Part shown: piece after piece, positions 52,742-60,086 of the stretch
Layout: every line of letters begins with the position of its first letter
Position numbering within the stretch: position 1 is the stretch's first letter
Assembly: GCF_003020585.1 (NCBI RefSeq)
Contig: NZ_PXUE01000001.1
Location: 620,001-684,000, forward strand
Direction of reading: 5' to 3'
DNA length: 64,000 nt
DNA from: Chryseobacterium aurantiacum
Lineage (GTDB): Bacteria > Bacteroidota > Bacteroidia > Flavobacteriales > Weeksellaceae
Notes under the pieces: generated by a model
Seen by the model: the letters and a program-made list of their open reading frames with translations, nothing else
Told to the model about the DNA's origin: nothing
Databases searched by the model: none
Program-made: the position numbers and the translations under genes

Positions 52742-54043
52742 ATGCGTACAAAATCTGTAGGGAAGAAGAAAATCAATGTAGTTACTCTTGGATGTTCCAA
52801 GAATGTATATGATTCTGAAGTGTTAATGAGCCAACTGAAAGCCAATGGCAAAGAAGTTGTTCATGAAGACCGCGGAGATATTGTGGTTATCAATACCTGC
52901 GGATTCATAGATAACGCAAAAGAAGAATCTATCAATACGATCCTTGATTATGTTGAAGCCAAAAACAGAGGTGAAGTAGAAAAGGTATTTGTTACAGGCT
53001 GCCTTTCCGAAAGATATAAGCCGGATTTGGTGAGAGAAATTCCTGATGTAGACCAGTATTTTGGAACAAGAGATCTTCCTATTTTATTAAAGCATCTAGG
53101 TGCAGATTATAAACATGAATTGGTTGGAGAAAGATTAACAACTACTCCAAAGCATTATGCATACCTGAAAATTTCTGAGGGCTGTGACAGGCCGTGTTCT
53201 TTCTGTGCTATTCCATTGATGAGAGGTGGGCATATTTCTACCCCTATCGAAAAGTTGGTAACAGAGGCTCAGAAATTAGCAAAAAAAGGAACAAAAGAAT
53301 TAATTCTTATTGCACAGGATCTTACTTACTATGGTCTGGATCTTTATAAGAAACGTGCATTAGGAGATTTATTAAAAGAACTGGTAAAAGTAGAAGGAGT
53401 AGAGTGGATTCGTCTTCATTATGCTTTTCCAAGCGGATTTCCGGAAGATGTTTTGGATATTATCCGTGAAGAACCTAAAGTTTGTAACTATATAGATATC
53501 CCACTTCAGCATATCAATTCCGACTTGTTGAAATCCATGAAGAGAGGAACAACCCACGAGAAAACAGATGCTCTTTTGGCCAAGTTCAGAGAAAAAGTTC
53601 CTGATATGGCGATCAGAACAACCCTTATTGTTGGATATCCGGGTGAAACGGAAGAAAGATTCCAGGAGCTTAAGGATTGGGTTAGAGAACAGAAGTTTGA
53701 CAGATTAGGATGTTTCACTTATTCCCATGAAGAAAATACAACTGCCCACGTATTGGAGGATGATATTCCACAAGAAGTAAAAGAGGCAAGAGTAGAGGAG
53801 ATCATGGAATTGCAGTCTCAAATTTCTTGGGAAAAAAACCAGGAAAAAATTGGCAAGACATTCAGATGTATGTTTGATCGTAAAGAAGGAAACTATTTTA
53901 TCGGAAGAACAGAGTACGATTCTCCAGATGTAGATAATACTGTTTTAGTATCGGCAGAAGATACTTATATCTCTATCGGAGAGTTTGCAGATGTGAAAAT
54001 TACTTCTGCAGAAGAATTTGACTTATATGGTGAATTAGTCTAA
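52742..54043 (+). CDS. rimO: Ribosomal protein S12 methylthiotransferase RimO
   Basis: A 433-residue radical-SAM enzyme that adds a methylthio group to an aspartate of ribosomal protein S12. The N-terminal MTTase domain has TLGCSKNVYDSE (Cys18), NTCGFIDNAK and TGCLSERYKP, the three cysteines of the second iron-sulfur cluster. The radical-SAM domain has GCDRPCSFCAIPLMRG (CxxxCxxC, about 147-162), and a TRAM domain forms the last 65 residues. Full family length. Start chosen at ATG 52742. Confidence 0.97.
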   Translation: MRTKSVGKKKINVVTLGCSKNVYDSEVLMSQLKANGKEVVHEDRGDIVVINTCGFIDNAKEESINTILDYVEAKNRGEVEKVFVTGCLSERYKPDLVREIPDVDQYFGTRDLPILLKHLGADYKHELVGERLTTTPKHYAYLKISEGCDRPCSFCAIPLMRGGHISTPIEKLVTEAQKLAKKGTKELILIAQDLTYYGLDLYKKRALGDLLKELVKVEGVEWIRLHYAFPSGFPEDVLDIIREEPKVCNYIDIPLQHINSDLLKSMKRGTTHEKTDALLAKFREKVPDMAIRTTLIVGYPGETEERFQELKDWVREQKFDRLGCFTYSHEENTTAHVLEDDIPQEVKEARVEEIMELQSQISWEKNQEKIGKTFRCMFDRKEGNYFIGRTEYDSPDVDNTVLVSAEDTYISIGEFADVKITSAEEFDLYGELV

Positions 54044-54429
54044 AATATAAATGGCTATTAATCAGTAAGAAAGTTATATTTTTTTTAGCTTAAAAATTAG
54101 AAATATTAATGGAATTTAACATAAATAATTCATTCAATGAAATATTTATGTTTTTGATTTCCAGTTGTTTATTGTTTTTGAATATTAAGATTTTTTAATT
54201 TCTTTTTATAAATTAGATAAATTAAGAAATTATGTCTTAAATTTGCACTAAGCAATGTTTTTAAATCATATGCTTTCAATAAGTTATTTGTTTAAATAGA
54301 ACTAAAAAACTCAAAAAAAATTATACGGTTTTTTAATTTATTTAGCTTAAAATGATAACAAGTTGAGATGTGTCTTCCTCTTTTGGAAAAATTGATGAAA
54401 AATAATGTAATTAAAATCTTTAAAAACTT
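54044..54429. other. AT-rich intergenic region upstream of secreted-protein pair
   Basis: These 386 bases hold no gene that I can support. They are strongly AT-rich. One -7 element, TAAATTTG at 54238-54245, matches TAnnTTTG and would give the secreted protein at 54430 a leader of about 180 bases. I see no strong hairpin or tRNA in the region. Confidence 0.5.
54238..54245 (+). promoter_or_regulatory. -7 element, long leader before 54430 gene
   Basis: TAAATTTG matches TAnnTTTG, followed by GCAC. It lies 185 bases before the ATG at 54430. Confidence 0.5.
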
Positions 54430-55068
54430 ATGAAAAAATTTTTATTAACAACGACTATGCTCGTTTGCCTTACGGCACTTTCTAAGGCTCAGCAAGGGCG
54501 AGTGGGGATTAACACAACCACACCTGCCGCAACTTTAGATGTAGTAGCTAATACTACAGATAACGCAAGACCTGATGCCCTACTAGTCCCTCGTATGACA
54601 GCTGCTCAATTATCTACTAAAGATGATACTTCGGGTACTTATGGTACTCCACAGAACGGAGCAGTAGTTTTTATTACTTCTGGTACAGGAGCTGGACCTA
54701 GAAAAGCTAAGATCACAGGACCTGGTTTCTACTATTTTGATTCTGTTGTTCCTGAATGGAAACCTCTAGGAGGTGGAGCTGTTGCAACCGGAATGACGGT
54801 TAGACTTCAAACAGGTAATACGATCTCTGATGCTGATTTGAATAATGGAATTATTGTAAATACAGCAGGTACAGTATTTAACTTAGATGCTCTAACTAAG
54901 ACTAACGGTAAGGTTATCACATTTATTGATAATACAACAACTGGTTTTAGTATCACGGGTGCTTCCGGAACAATAAGTAATCAGGCTACACTTTCCCCAA
55001 CAGGGCCAGGTGGATCATTAAGTTATATTTGTGACGGATCAGTTTGGTATAGTTACAGTAGTTATTAA
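54430..55068 (+). CDS. Secreted hypothetical protein (212 aa), first of tandem pair
   Basis: A 212-residue exported protein with a signal peptide (MKKFLLTTTMLVCLTALSKAQ). After it comes the Bacteroidetes surface-protein start GRVGINTTTPAATLDVVANT, then LLVPRMTAAQLSTKDD, GTPQNGAVVFITSGTG, PGFYYFDSVVPEWKPLGG and a Gly/Thr/Ser-rich C-terminal half. This start resembles the head domains of tail-fibre-like or adhesin proteins of Bacteroidetes; no T9SS C-terminal sorting domain is seen. It lies 19 bases before the next gene, which has a similar plan, so they form an operon. Function unknown. Confidence 0.82.
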   Translation: MKKFLLTTTMLVCLTALSKAQQGRVGINTTTPAATLDVVANTTDNARPDALLVPRMTAAQLSTKDDTSGTYGTPQNGAVVFITSGTGAGPRKAKITGPGFYYFDSVVPEWKPLGGGAVATGMTVRLQTGNTISDADLNNGIIVNTAGTVFNLDALTKTNGKVITFIDNTTTGFSITGASGTISNQATLSPTGPGGSLSYICDGSVWYSYSSY

Positions 55069-55087
55069 TCTTAAAAACACATTCAAT

Positions 55088-55834
55088 ATGAAATTATATT
55101 TAACCTCAATAATTTTAGCTCTTACAGCATCTGCTAATGTAACATTTGCACAATTGAGAGCTAATAATGCGATCAGTACAAACATTACAGGACAGTCAGT
55201 GTTTTTAGATGCTTCAGCAAATGGATTTTCAACATCTGCCAATAACGGAAAAGGAATTGCTTTTCCTAGAACAGATTTAACAACTTTTACATTTGCAACC
55301 ACTACAACGAGTAATTTTAATTTTCCTACAGCATATGATGGAATGATTGTATATAACTCTAAGGCTGGTAATACTCCTGGAACAGGATCTGGGGTAGGAA
55401 ATCAGGCTGTTGTACCTGGATTTTACTATTTCTCAAACCCTACAGGTGGTTCTGGTAACGCATATGCAACTTCAACAGGTCAGTGGATGGCAGTAGGTGG
55501 TTCTCCTAAAGTAACTATCGGAACAGCTGAAACAACTACAAATACAATTATAAACGTTAGCCCGGGTGTTGATAAGCAAGTTTATGCTATCAAAGGATCT
55601 TTTACTGCTAGTGGAACATCTACTACAGTGAGTATCCCTTCTCCTTCAGGAATGACTTCTTTATATGGTATTACTATTTATAAGGTTACAGGTACAGGAA
55701 ATAAAGTAGTTTATTCCAGAGACCTTTATTCTTATAACGTAGGTCCTACAAATAATGCTATTACAGGTTCCCCAAGTATGTCTGTGGTTTACCCTGCAGA
55801 TACCTATGACTATGTATTAGAATACATTAAATAA
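55088..55834 (+). CDS. Secreted hypothetical protein (248 aa), second of tandem pair
   Basis: A 248-residue exported protein, signal peptide MKLYLTSIILALTASANVTFAQ. It shares the plan of the preceding protein: GKGIAFPRTDLTTFTF, a FPTAYDGMIVYNSKAG segment with the AYDGMIVYN phrase common in flavobacterial proteins, VVPGFYYFSNPTGG and TGQWMAVGGSP, then a beta-rich C-terminal half. I chose the ATG at 55088 over a longer frame that overlaps the first gene. It ends in a strong terminator. The function is unknown; a surface or adhesion role is inferred only from the shared layout. Confidence 0.82.
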   Translation: MKLYLTSIILALTASANVTFAQLRANNAISTNITGQSVFLDASANGFSTSANNGKGIAFPRTDLTTFTFATTTTSNFNFPTAYDGMIVYNSKAGNTPGTGSGVGNQAVVPGFYYFSNPTGGSGNAYATSTGQWMAVGGSPKVTIGTAETTTNTIINVSPGVDKQVYAIKGSFTASGTSTTVSIPSPSGMTSLYGITIYKVTGTGNKVVYSRDLYSYNVGPTNNAITGSPSMSVVYPADTYDYVLEYIK

Positions 55835-55858
55835 GATTATATTTTTAATTATATAAAG

Positions 55859-55888
55859 AAAACCAATGATTTACTCATTGGTTTTTTT
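55859..55888 (+). terminator. Terminator of secreted-protein pair
   Basis: AAAACCAATGA (55859-55869) pairs perfectly with TCATTGGTTTT (55875-55885) around TTTAC, in a run of T (55882-55888). Confidence 0.88.
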
Positions 55889-56445
55889 GTTTTTATTATA
55901 TCGAAAAAGGAACAAGAATTTTGTTTAAGGCATTTAGAGCTCCAAAATTCATTCTATCCATAGAAAGCTTAAGCGAATAGGGAATTTATTTTAAGCCTGT
56001 TTTCTAAGCTATATGATGGGCTTCAGGTTCCTTTTATTGTTTCATCATCTCATGGTCTCACAATATATTGGGCTTAAATGGTATGATATTTTCAATGAAA
56101 AACTTTTTAAGCTGATCTTAAAAACTTATTTTTGAGGAATATATTCAGAGAAGCTGATCTTTTTTTTAAGCCGGATGACATAAATTAACCTGAAAAATTG
56201 TGTTGAAAATTCAATAAGCCTAATTTTTACTGTTAACATTGCTGTTAAAAAAAAATAAGAGTTTAGGTTTTATGTCTCTAAAAGACTTCTATCAGGGCTT
56301 TTCAGTACTTTGAAGATCTTAAATGTTTTTATTATTAAGGCTGATTTTACTTATATTCTTATAATTTTTTTAAATTCTTAATGTGTTGATTTTAAATATT
56401 TTAAGATATTTATTTTTTAAAATTATGCATAAATTAGTTAAATAT

Positions 56446-56562
56446 ATTAACATATGGCTTGTTTTTTTAACACTTTTTAACAGTGTGCTTTAAAATCCCT
56501 ATTCATAGGAGGTTACAAGTTCAATTAACATATGTTTTGGTTTTTGTTAACGGTTTTTAACA
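56446..56562. repeat. Two imperfect direct repeats upstream of rlpA-like gene
   Basis: Copy one (56446-56482) and copy two (56524-56562) share ATTAACATATG, then a TTG with T run, TTAAC and TTTTTAACA, with small insertions. The words CCCTATTC and GAATAGGG near 56497 and 56567 are complementary and bracket copy two. They are 72 bases apart and 56-146 bases upstream of the start of the rlpA-like gene. Confidence 0.6.
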
Positions 56563-56592
56563 ATTGGAATAGGGAGTTAATGAGATTCCTGA

Positions 56593-56600
56593 TACTTTTG
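56593..56600 (+). promoter_or_regulatory. -7 element of rlpA-like gene
   Basis: TACTTTTG matches TAnnTTTG, 27 bases before the ATG at 56628. Confidence 0.6.
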
Positions 56601-56627
56601 CCCTGTCAAAACCAATAAAAGTTCAAA

Positions 56628-56999
56628 ATGATGAAAAGATTCATTCTCGTAATCATAATGATGATTTCAACCTTAGGTATTTATTCTTTTACGAATAACG
56701 CCTTAGATGCGAAAAAAACAAGTTATGCATCGTACTACCACGATAAATTTAACGGTAGAAAAACTGCTAGCGGAGAAATCTTTGATAACTCAAAGTTCAC
56801 TGCAGCAAACAGAACGCTTCCTTTTGGAACAAACGTTAAGGTTACTAACCTTAAGAATGGTAAAGAAGTAATAGTGAGGATCAATGACAGAGGACCTTTC
56901 CATTCATCAAGATCTTTAGACATGTCTAAAGCTGCGTTCGATGAGATCGGAGATATCAACCATGGTACAATTCCGGTCGAATATGAAATTGTCGATTAA
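56628..56999 (+). CDS. RlpA-like double-psi beta-barrel protein
   Basis: A 123-residue exported protein with a short N-terminal hydrophobic segment (about 3-20) and one RlpA/DPBB domain: TSYASYYHDKFNGRKTASGEI (31-51, holding the conserved Glu50), TLPFGTNVKVTNLKNGKEVIV and INDRGPFHSSRSLDMS with Asp87. RlpA is a lytic transglycosylase that cuts stem-less peptidoglycan. It has no SPOR domain, so it may not go to the septum. At 123 residues it is a minimal form. A strong bidirectional terminator follows. Confidence 0.9.
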   Translation: MMKRFILVIIMMISTLGIYSFTNNALDAKKTSYASYYHDKFNGRKTASGEIFDNSKFTAANRTLPFGTNVKVTNLKNGKEVIVRINDRGPFHSSRSLDMSKAAFDEIGDINHGTIPVEYEIVD

Positions 57000-57018
57000 T
57001 CTTATGATTTAAATTATG

Positions 57019-57046
57019 AAAAGCCAGCTGATTTCAGCTGGCTTTT
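57019..57046. terminator. Bidirectional terminator between rlpA-like gene and xth
   Basis: AAAAGCCAGCTG (57019-57030) pairs perfectly with CAGCTGGCTTTT (57035-57046) around ATTT. It lies between two converging stop codons. Confidence 0.88.
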
Positions 57047-57068
57047 GCGTTTATAGATATATGGAGTA

Positions 57069-57833
57069 TTAAACATCCAATTCTAATAATGCAGGACAAT
57101 GATCTGAATGTACTGCTTCCTTTAAAATAACAGCCCTGCTAAGCTTATCCTTTAAACTATAAGAAGTGAAGTTGTAATCCAATCGCCAGCCTTTGTTTCG
57201 GGCTCTTGAATTTTGTCTGTAGCTCCACCATGTATAATTGTCAGGATCATTATTGAAAAACCTAAAGCTGTCAATCAGCTCACACTCATTCATGAAATTC
57301 GTCATCCATTCTCTTTCCATAGGTAGAAACCCTGAAACATTCTTTAACCCCTCAGGATTGTGAATATCGATAGCTTCATGACAAATATTGAAATCTCCGG
57401 AAATAATAAGATTGGGAATTTCCTTTTTTAAATTTTTAATATACGCAAGAAAGTCATGGCAAAACTGCATTTTAAATTCCAGCCTTTCAATATTGGAAGC
57501 AGAAGGAACATACACTGAAATGACAGAGTATCCGTCAAAATCTGCACGGATGATTCTTCCTTCATTATCATAGCTTTCAATACCGCAACCATACTCTACA
57601 TGGTTAGGTTTTGTTTTTGAGGCGATTCCGACCCCGCTATAGCCTTTTCTTACTGCTGAATGCCAATAACTGTGGTATCCTGATTTTTCAAGACTTTCGA
57701 TATCTATCTGATCATTTCCGGCCTTGCTTTCCTGAATACAGATGATATCCGGATCAGCGGTTTTTAGCCAGCCCAGAAAATCCTTGGTAAAAGCAGCCCT
57801 GATTCCGTTGACATTGTAGGTGATTAATTTCAT
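57069..57833 (-). CDS. xth: Exodeoxyribonuclease III
   Basis: A 254-residue endonuclease/exonuclease/phosphatase-fold DNA-repair enzyme. Catalytic elements: MKLITYNVNGIRAAF with Asn7, CIQESKAG with the metal-binding Glu34, the middle YSGVGIASK, SGDFNICHEAIDIHNP (Asp and Asn), and the C-terminal SDHCPALLELDV. It cuts at abasic sites and degrades duplex DNA from 3' ends. It lies alone with its own promoter element on the minus strand (TACATTTG at 57853-57860) and a shared terminator after its stop. Confidence 0.96.
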   Translation of the reverse strand: MKLITYNVNGIRAAFTKDFLGWLKTADPDIICIQESKAGNDQIDIESLEKSGYHSYWHSAVRKGYSGVGIASKTKPNHVEYGCGIESYDNEGRIIRADFDGYSVISVYVPSASNIERLEFKMQFCHDFLAYIKNLKKEIPNLIISGDFNICHEAIDIHNPEGLKNVSGFLPMEREWMTNFMNECELIDSFRFFNNDPDNYTWWSYRQNSRARNKGWRLDYNFTSYSLKDKLSRAVILKEAVHSDHCPALLELDV

Positions 57834-57852
57834 AAAGAATAATAAATTTTTT

Positions 57853-57860
57853 CAAATGTA
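57853..57860 (-). promoter_or_regulatory. -7 promoter element of xth
   Basis: On the minus strand this reads TACATTTG, a match to TAnnTTTG, 19 bases before the ATG at 57833. Confidence 0.6.
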
Positions 57861-57869
57861 GGGAAATAA

Positions 57870-57902
57870 AAAAGTCGGTTCTGAATTTCAAAACCGACTT
57901 TT
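57870..57902 (-). terminator. Terminator of small lipoprotein gene
   Basis: AAAAGTCGGTT (57870-57880) pairs perfectly with AACCGACTTTT (57892-57902) around an 11-base loop; a T run follows on the minus strand. It ends the gene at 57922 before the xth promoter. Confidence 0.85.
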
Positions 57903-57921
57903 ATCTTTTTAATAAGATATT

Positions 57922-58299
57922 TTATTTTTTAAAAACTGTTTTACCGTCTTTTGTCAGTTCAATTTCTTCACCTTTTCCTCTAAGCTCATAATGGTCATTC
58001 TTATACCAGATCCCAGATGCAGGCTTTTGTCCCTGTAACTCAATCGTTTCATTATTAAATACTACAGTAGCTGTATTTTTAGTGTTATTGAAAGTCATAT
58101 CCAATGTTTTTCCACTACTGTCTTTAGATGTACTTTTTACAATTTCATCTTTACTGCCGGAAACAGCTGCAGAATCAGACGGGTTTGCTGCAATGCTGTC
58201 TGTAGTTGCCGGTGAAGAATCTGTTGCATTCTTTTCCTTATTACAAGAAGTTAAAAATAATGCTGTAAGTGTTGCTGTAATAAAAATGGTTCTTTTCAT
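57922..58299 (-). CDS. Lipoprotein with MliC-like C-terminal domain
   Basis: A 125-residue lipoprotein. The signal MKRTIFITATLTALFLTSC ends in a lipobox LTSC with Cys19. A linker rich in Ser, Ala, Thr and Asp (about 22-60) follows, then a domain of about 60 residues: TLDMTFNNTKNTATVVFNNETIELQGQ and GIWYKNDHYELRGKGEEIELTKDG. This looks like MliC lysozyme-inhibitor folds (short beta-rich domain with the WYxxxHYELxGKG pattern), but the call rests on the pattern alone. It should sit on the outer membrane or periplasmic side. It is monocistronic with a good terminator. Confidence 0.72.
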   Translation of the reverse strand: MKRTIFITATLTALFLTSCNKEKNATDSSPATTDSIAANPSDSAAVSGSKDEIVKSTSKDSSGKTLDMTFNNTKNTATVVFNNETIELQGQKPASGIWYKNDHYELRGKGEEIELTKDGKTVFKK

Positions 58300-58357
58300 A
58301 GGTTTATATTTATTTATGGATGTTTCTTACCATGCAAAATGAGTGCCTTAAAACAAG

Positions 58358-58391
58358 AAAGCGGAAAAAATCAATTGATTTTTTCCGCTTT
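58358..58391 (-). terminator. Terminator of porX
   Basis: AAAGCGGAAAAAATCAA (58358-58374) is perfectly complementary to TTGATTTTTTCCGCTTT (58375-58391), so the two arms join without a spacer and only the central bases form the loop. It lies 20 bases after the porX stop on the minus strand. Confidence 0.85.
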
Positions 58392-58410
58392 AAACCTAAA
58401 ATGAAATAAA

Positions 58411-59955
58411 TTACTTAGGTTCTAAAACACTGATCGGAATAATACATTCTTCCAGTGAAATTCCTCCGTGCTGGTAGGTTTCTTTATAGTAATTTACAAA
58501 ATGATTGTAGTTCTTAGGATAAGCCAGGAATATATTATTTTTAGCAAAAATATATTTAGAGCTTAGGTTTCCTTTTGGAAGGAAAAGCTTTTCAGGATTA
58601 GTAATAGCCCATACATCGCTATCATCATACGTTAAACTTTTACCTGTTTTGTATCGGATATTAGTAGATGTTTCTCTGTCTCCAACAACTTTACTCGGTT
58701 TTTTAACATATACTGTTCCGTGGTCTGTTGTAATGACTAGTTTATACCCATTTTCAGCTGCTGCTTTAATAATTTTCAGCAATGAAGAATTCTCAAACCA
58801 GTTAAAGGTTAGGGATCGGAAAGTTTTATCATCACGAATAAGCTGATCTACAATGTGGTTATCAGTTTTAGCGTGAGAAAGAATATCGATAAAGTTATAT
58901 ACAATTACAAGAAGATCATTGTTTTTATGTTGATTAAAATCATCATAGATTTTTCTTTCAAAATCAGCATTCAGTACTTTAAGATACTTCATAGATTTGT
59001 TTCCAATGCCGATTCTTTTCATTTGATCTTCCAGGAAGTCACGCTCAAATTCATTCTTGTTTCCTTCCTCATTGTCATTAAACCATTTCTCAGGGAAACG
59101 TTTTTCAATTTCAGACGGCATTAATCCTGCAAAGAAAGAGTTTCTTGCATATTGTGTAGCGGTAGGAAGAATACTATAGTAATAATCCTCCGAAACTTTA
59201 TTGTAGTATTTTGTAAACAAAGGCTCAATAACTTTCCATTGGTCGTAACGAAGATTGTCTACCATCAATAAAAGTACTTTGTCTTTTTCAACTTCAGGCT
59301 TTACCTTTTCTTTGAAAAGAGTATGGCTCATCATGGGTTTGTCAGAATCTGTCAGCCAGTGTTCGTAATTTTTTTCGATAAACTTCGCAAACTGAATGTT
59401 GGCTTCCTCTTTTTGAGATTGTAAAAGATCTGCAAACTCATTATCTGCTACCTTATCAAATTTAATTTCCCAGCTAAGGATCTTTTTATAATATTCGGCC
59501 CACTCCTGATAGGTTCTCAGGTAAGAAAGCTCCATAGAAAGATTTCTGAATTCCTGTTGGTATTGTAAAATGGTTTTTTGTTCTACCAAATTGTCTTCCT
59601 GCAGATTCTTCTTTAAAGAAAGTAATATCTGATTAGGATTGACAGGCTTTAATATATAATCGGCAATTTGAGAGCCAATAGCTTCTTCCATGATGTGTTC
59701 CTCCTCACTTTTGGTAACCATTACTATTTTTAAGGAATTATCTTTTTCCTTAATCATAGGGATGGCTTCCAACCCAGAGATGCCAGGCATATTTTCATCA
59801 ATTAGCGTTAAAGCAAATTTTTCTGAATCCATAAGTTCCAAAGCCTCGTTCACGTTGTTAACAGGGGTCACCAGGTAACCTTTCTTTTCTAAAAATACGA
59901 TATGAGGTTTAAGTAAATCTATTTCATCATCTATCCATAATATCTTTTCTGACAT
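58411..59955 (-). CDS. porX: PorX, PglZ-domain response regulator of type IX secretion
   Basis: A 514-residue two-domain protein: an N-terminal receiver domain (ILWIDDEIDLLK with the acidic pocket, Asp53 in ALTLIDENMPGIS as phospho-acceptor, Lys104 in ILKPVN) and a large C-terminal PglZ (alkaline-phosphatase-like) domain with LLLMVDNLRYDQW (about 228-240) and TTDHGTVYVKKP as metal-binding segments. In Porphyromonas and Flavobacterium this layout is PorX, the regulator of type IX secretion and gliding genes, and acts as a phosphodiesterase on oligonucleotides. Its partner kinase PorY is not in the window. Supports the Bacteroidetes origin. Confidence 0.95.
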   Translation of the reverse strand: MSEKILWIDDEIDLLKPHIVFLEKKGYLVTPVNNVNEALELMDSEKFALTLIDENMPGISGLEAIPMIKEKDNSLKIVMVTKSEEEHIMEEAIGSQIADYILKPVNPNQILLSLKKNLQEDNLVEQKTILQYQQEFRNLSMELSYLRTYQEWAEYYKKILSWEIKFDKVADNEFADLLQSQKEEANIQFAKFIEKNYEHWLTDSDKPMMSHTLFKEKVKPEVEKDKVLLLMVDNLRYDQWKVIEPLFTKYYNKVSEDYYYSILPTATQYARNSFFAGLMPSEIEKRFPEKWFNDNEEGNKNEFERDFLEDQMKRIGIGNKSMKYLKVLNADFERKIYDDFNQHKNNDLLVIVYNFIDILSHAKTDNHIVDQLIRDDKTFRSLTFNWFENSSLLKIIKAAAENGYKLVITTDHGTVYVKKPSKVVGDRETSTNIRYKTGKSLTYDDSDVWAITNPEKLFLPKGNLSSKYIFAKNNIFLAYPKNYNHFVNYYKETYQHGGISLEECIIPISVLEPK

Positions 59956-60086
59956 AATTTATTTTTTACATGATTATTCTATCAAAATGTTGACCAAATC
60001 CTTTTAAAATCTCACAAAATCGAAACTTTAAAAGTTAAATATTAGTTAAATGAAAATCTATGAGGATATTTTCTGCGGATCCTCTC

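Larger units (their letters stand above)
55835..56627. other. Long AT-rich repeat-containing intergenic region upstream of rlpA-like gene
   Basis: After the terminator these 793 bases hold no gene that I can support. Visible structures are a perfect inverted repeat TTTTTAAG-CTGAT-CTTAAAAA (56104-56124), the word AAGCTGATCTT twice (56109-56119 and 56151-56161), TGTTAAAAA at 56243-56251, and two long imperfect direct repeats at 56446-56482 and 56524-56562. A -7 element lies at 56593-56600. It probably holds regulatory sites or an RNA; nothing identifies a known ncRNA. Confidence 0.5.

Noticed and set aside
56532..56618. A 28-codon open frame (MFWFLLTVFNNW...) after AGGAGG at 56508-56513
   Set aside because: The AGGAGG is too far from the ATG, flavobacteria rarely use such sites, and the frame overlaps the repeats and the -7 element of the next gene. 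It is most likely chance in AT-rich DNA.
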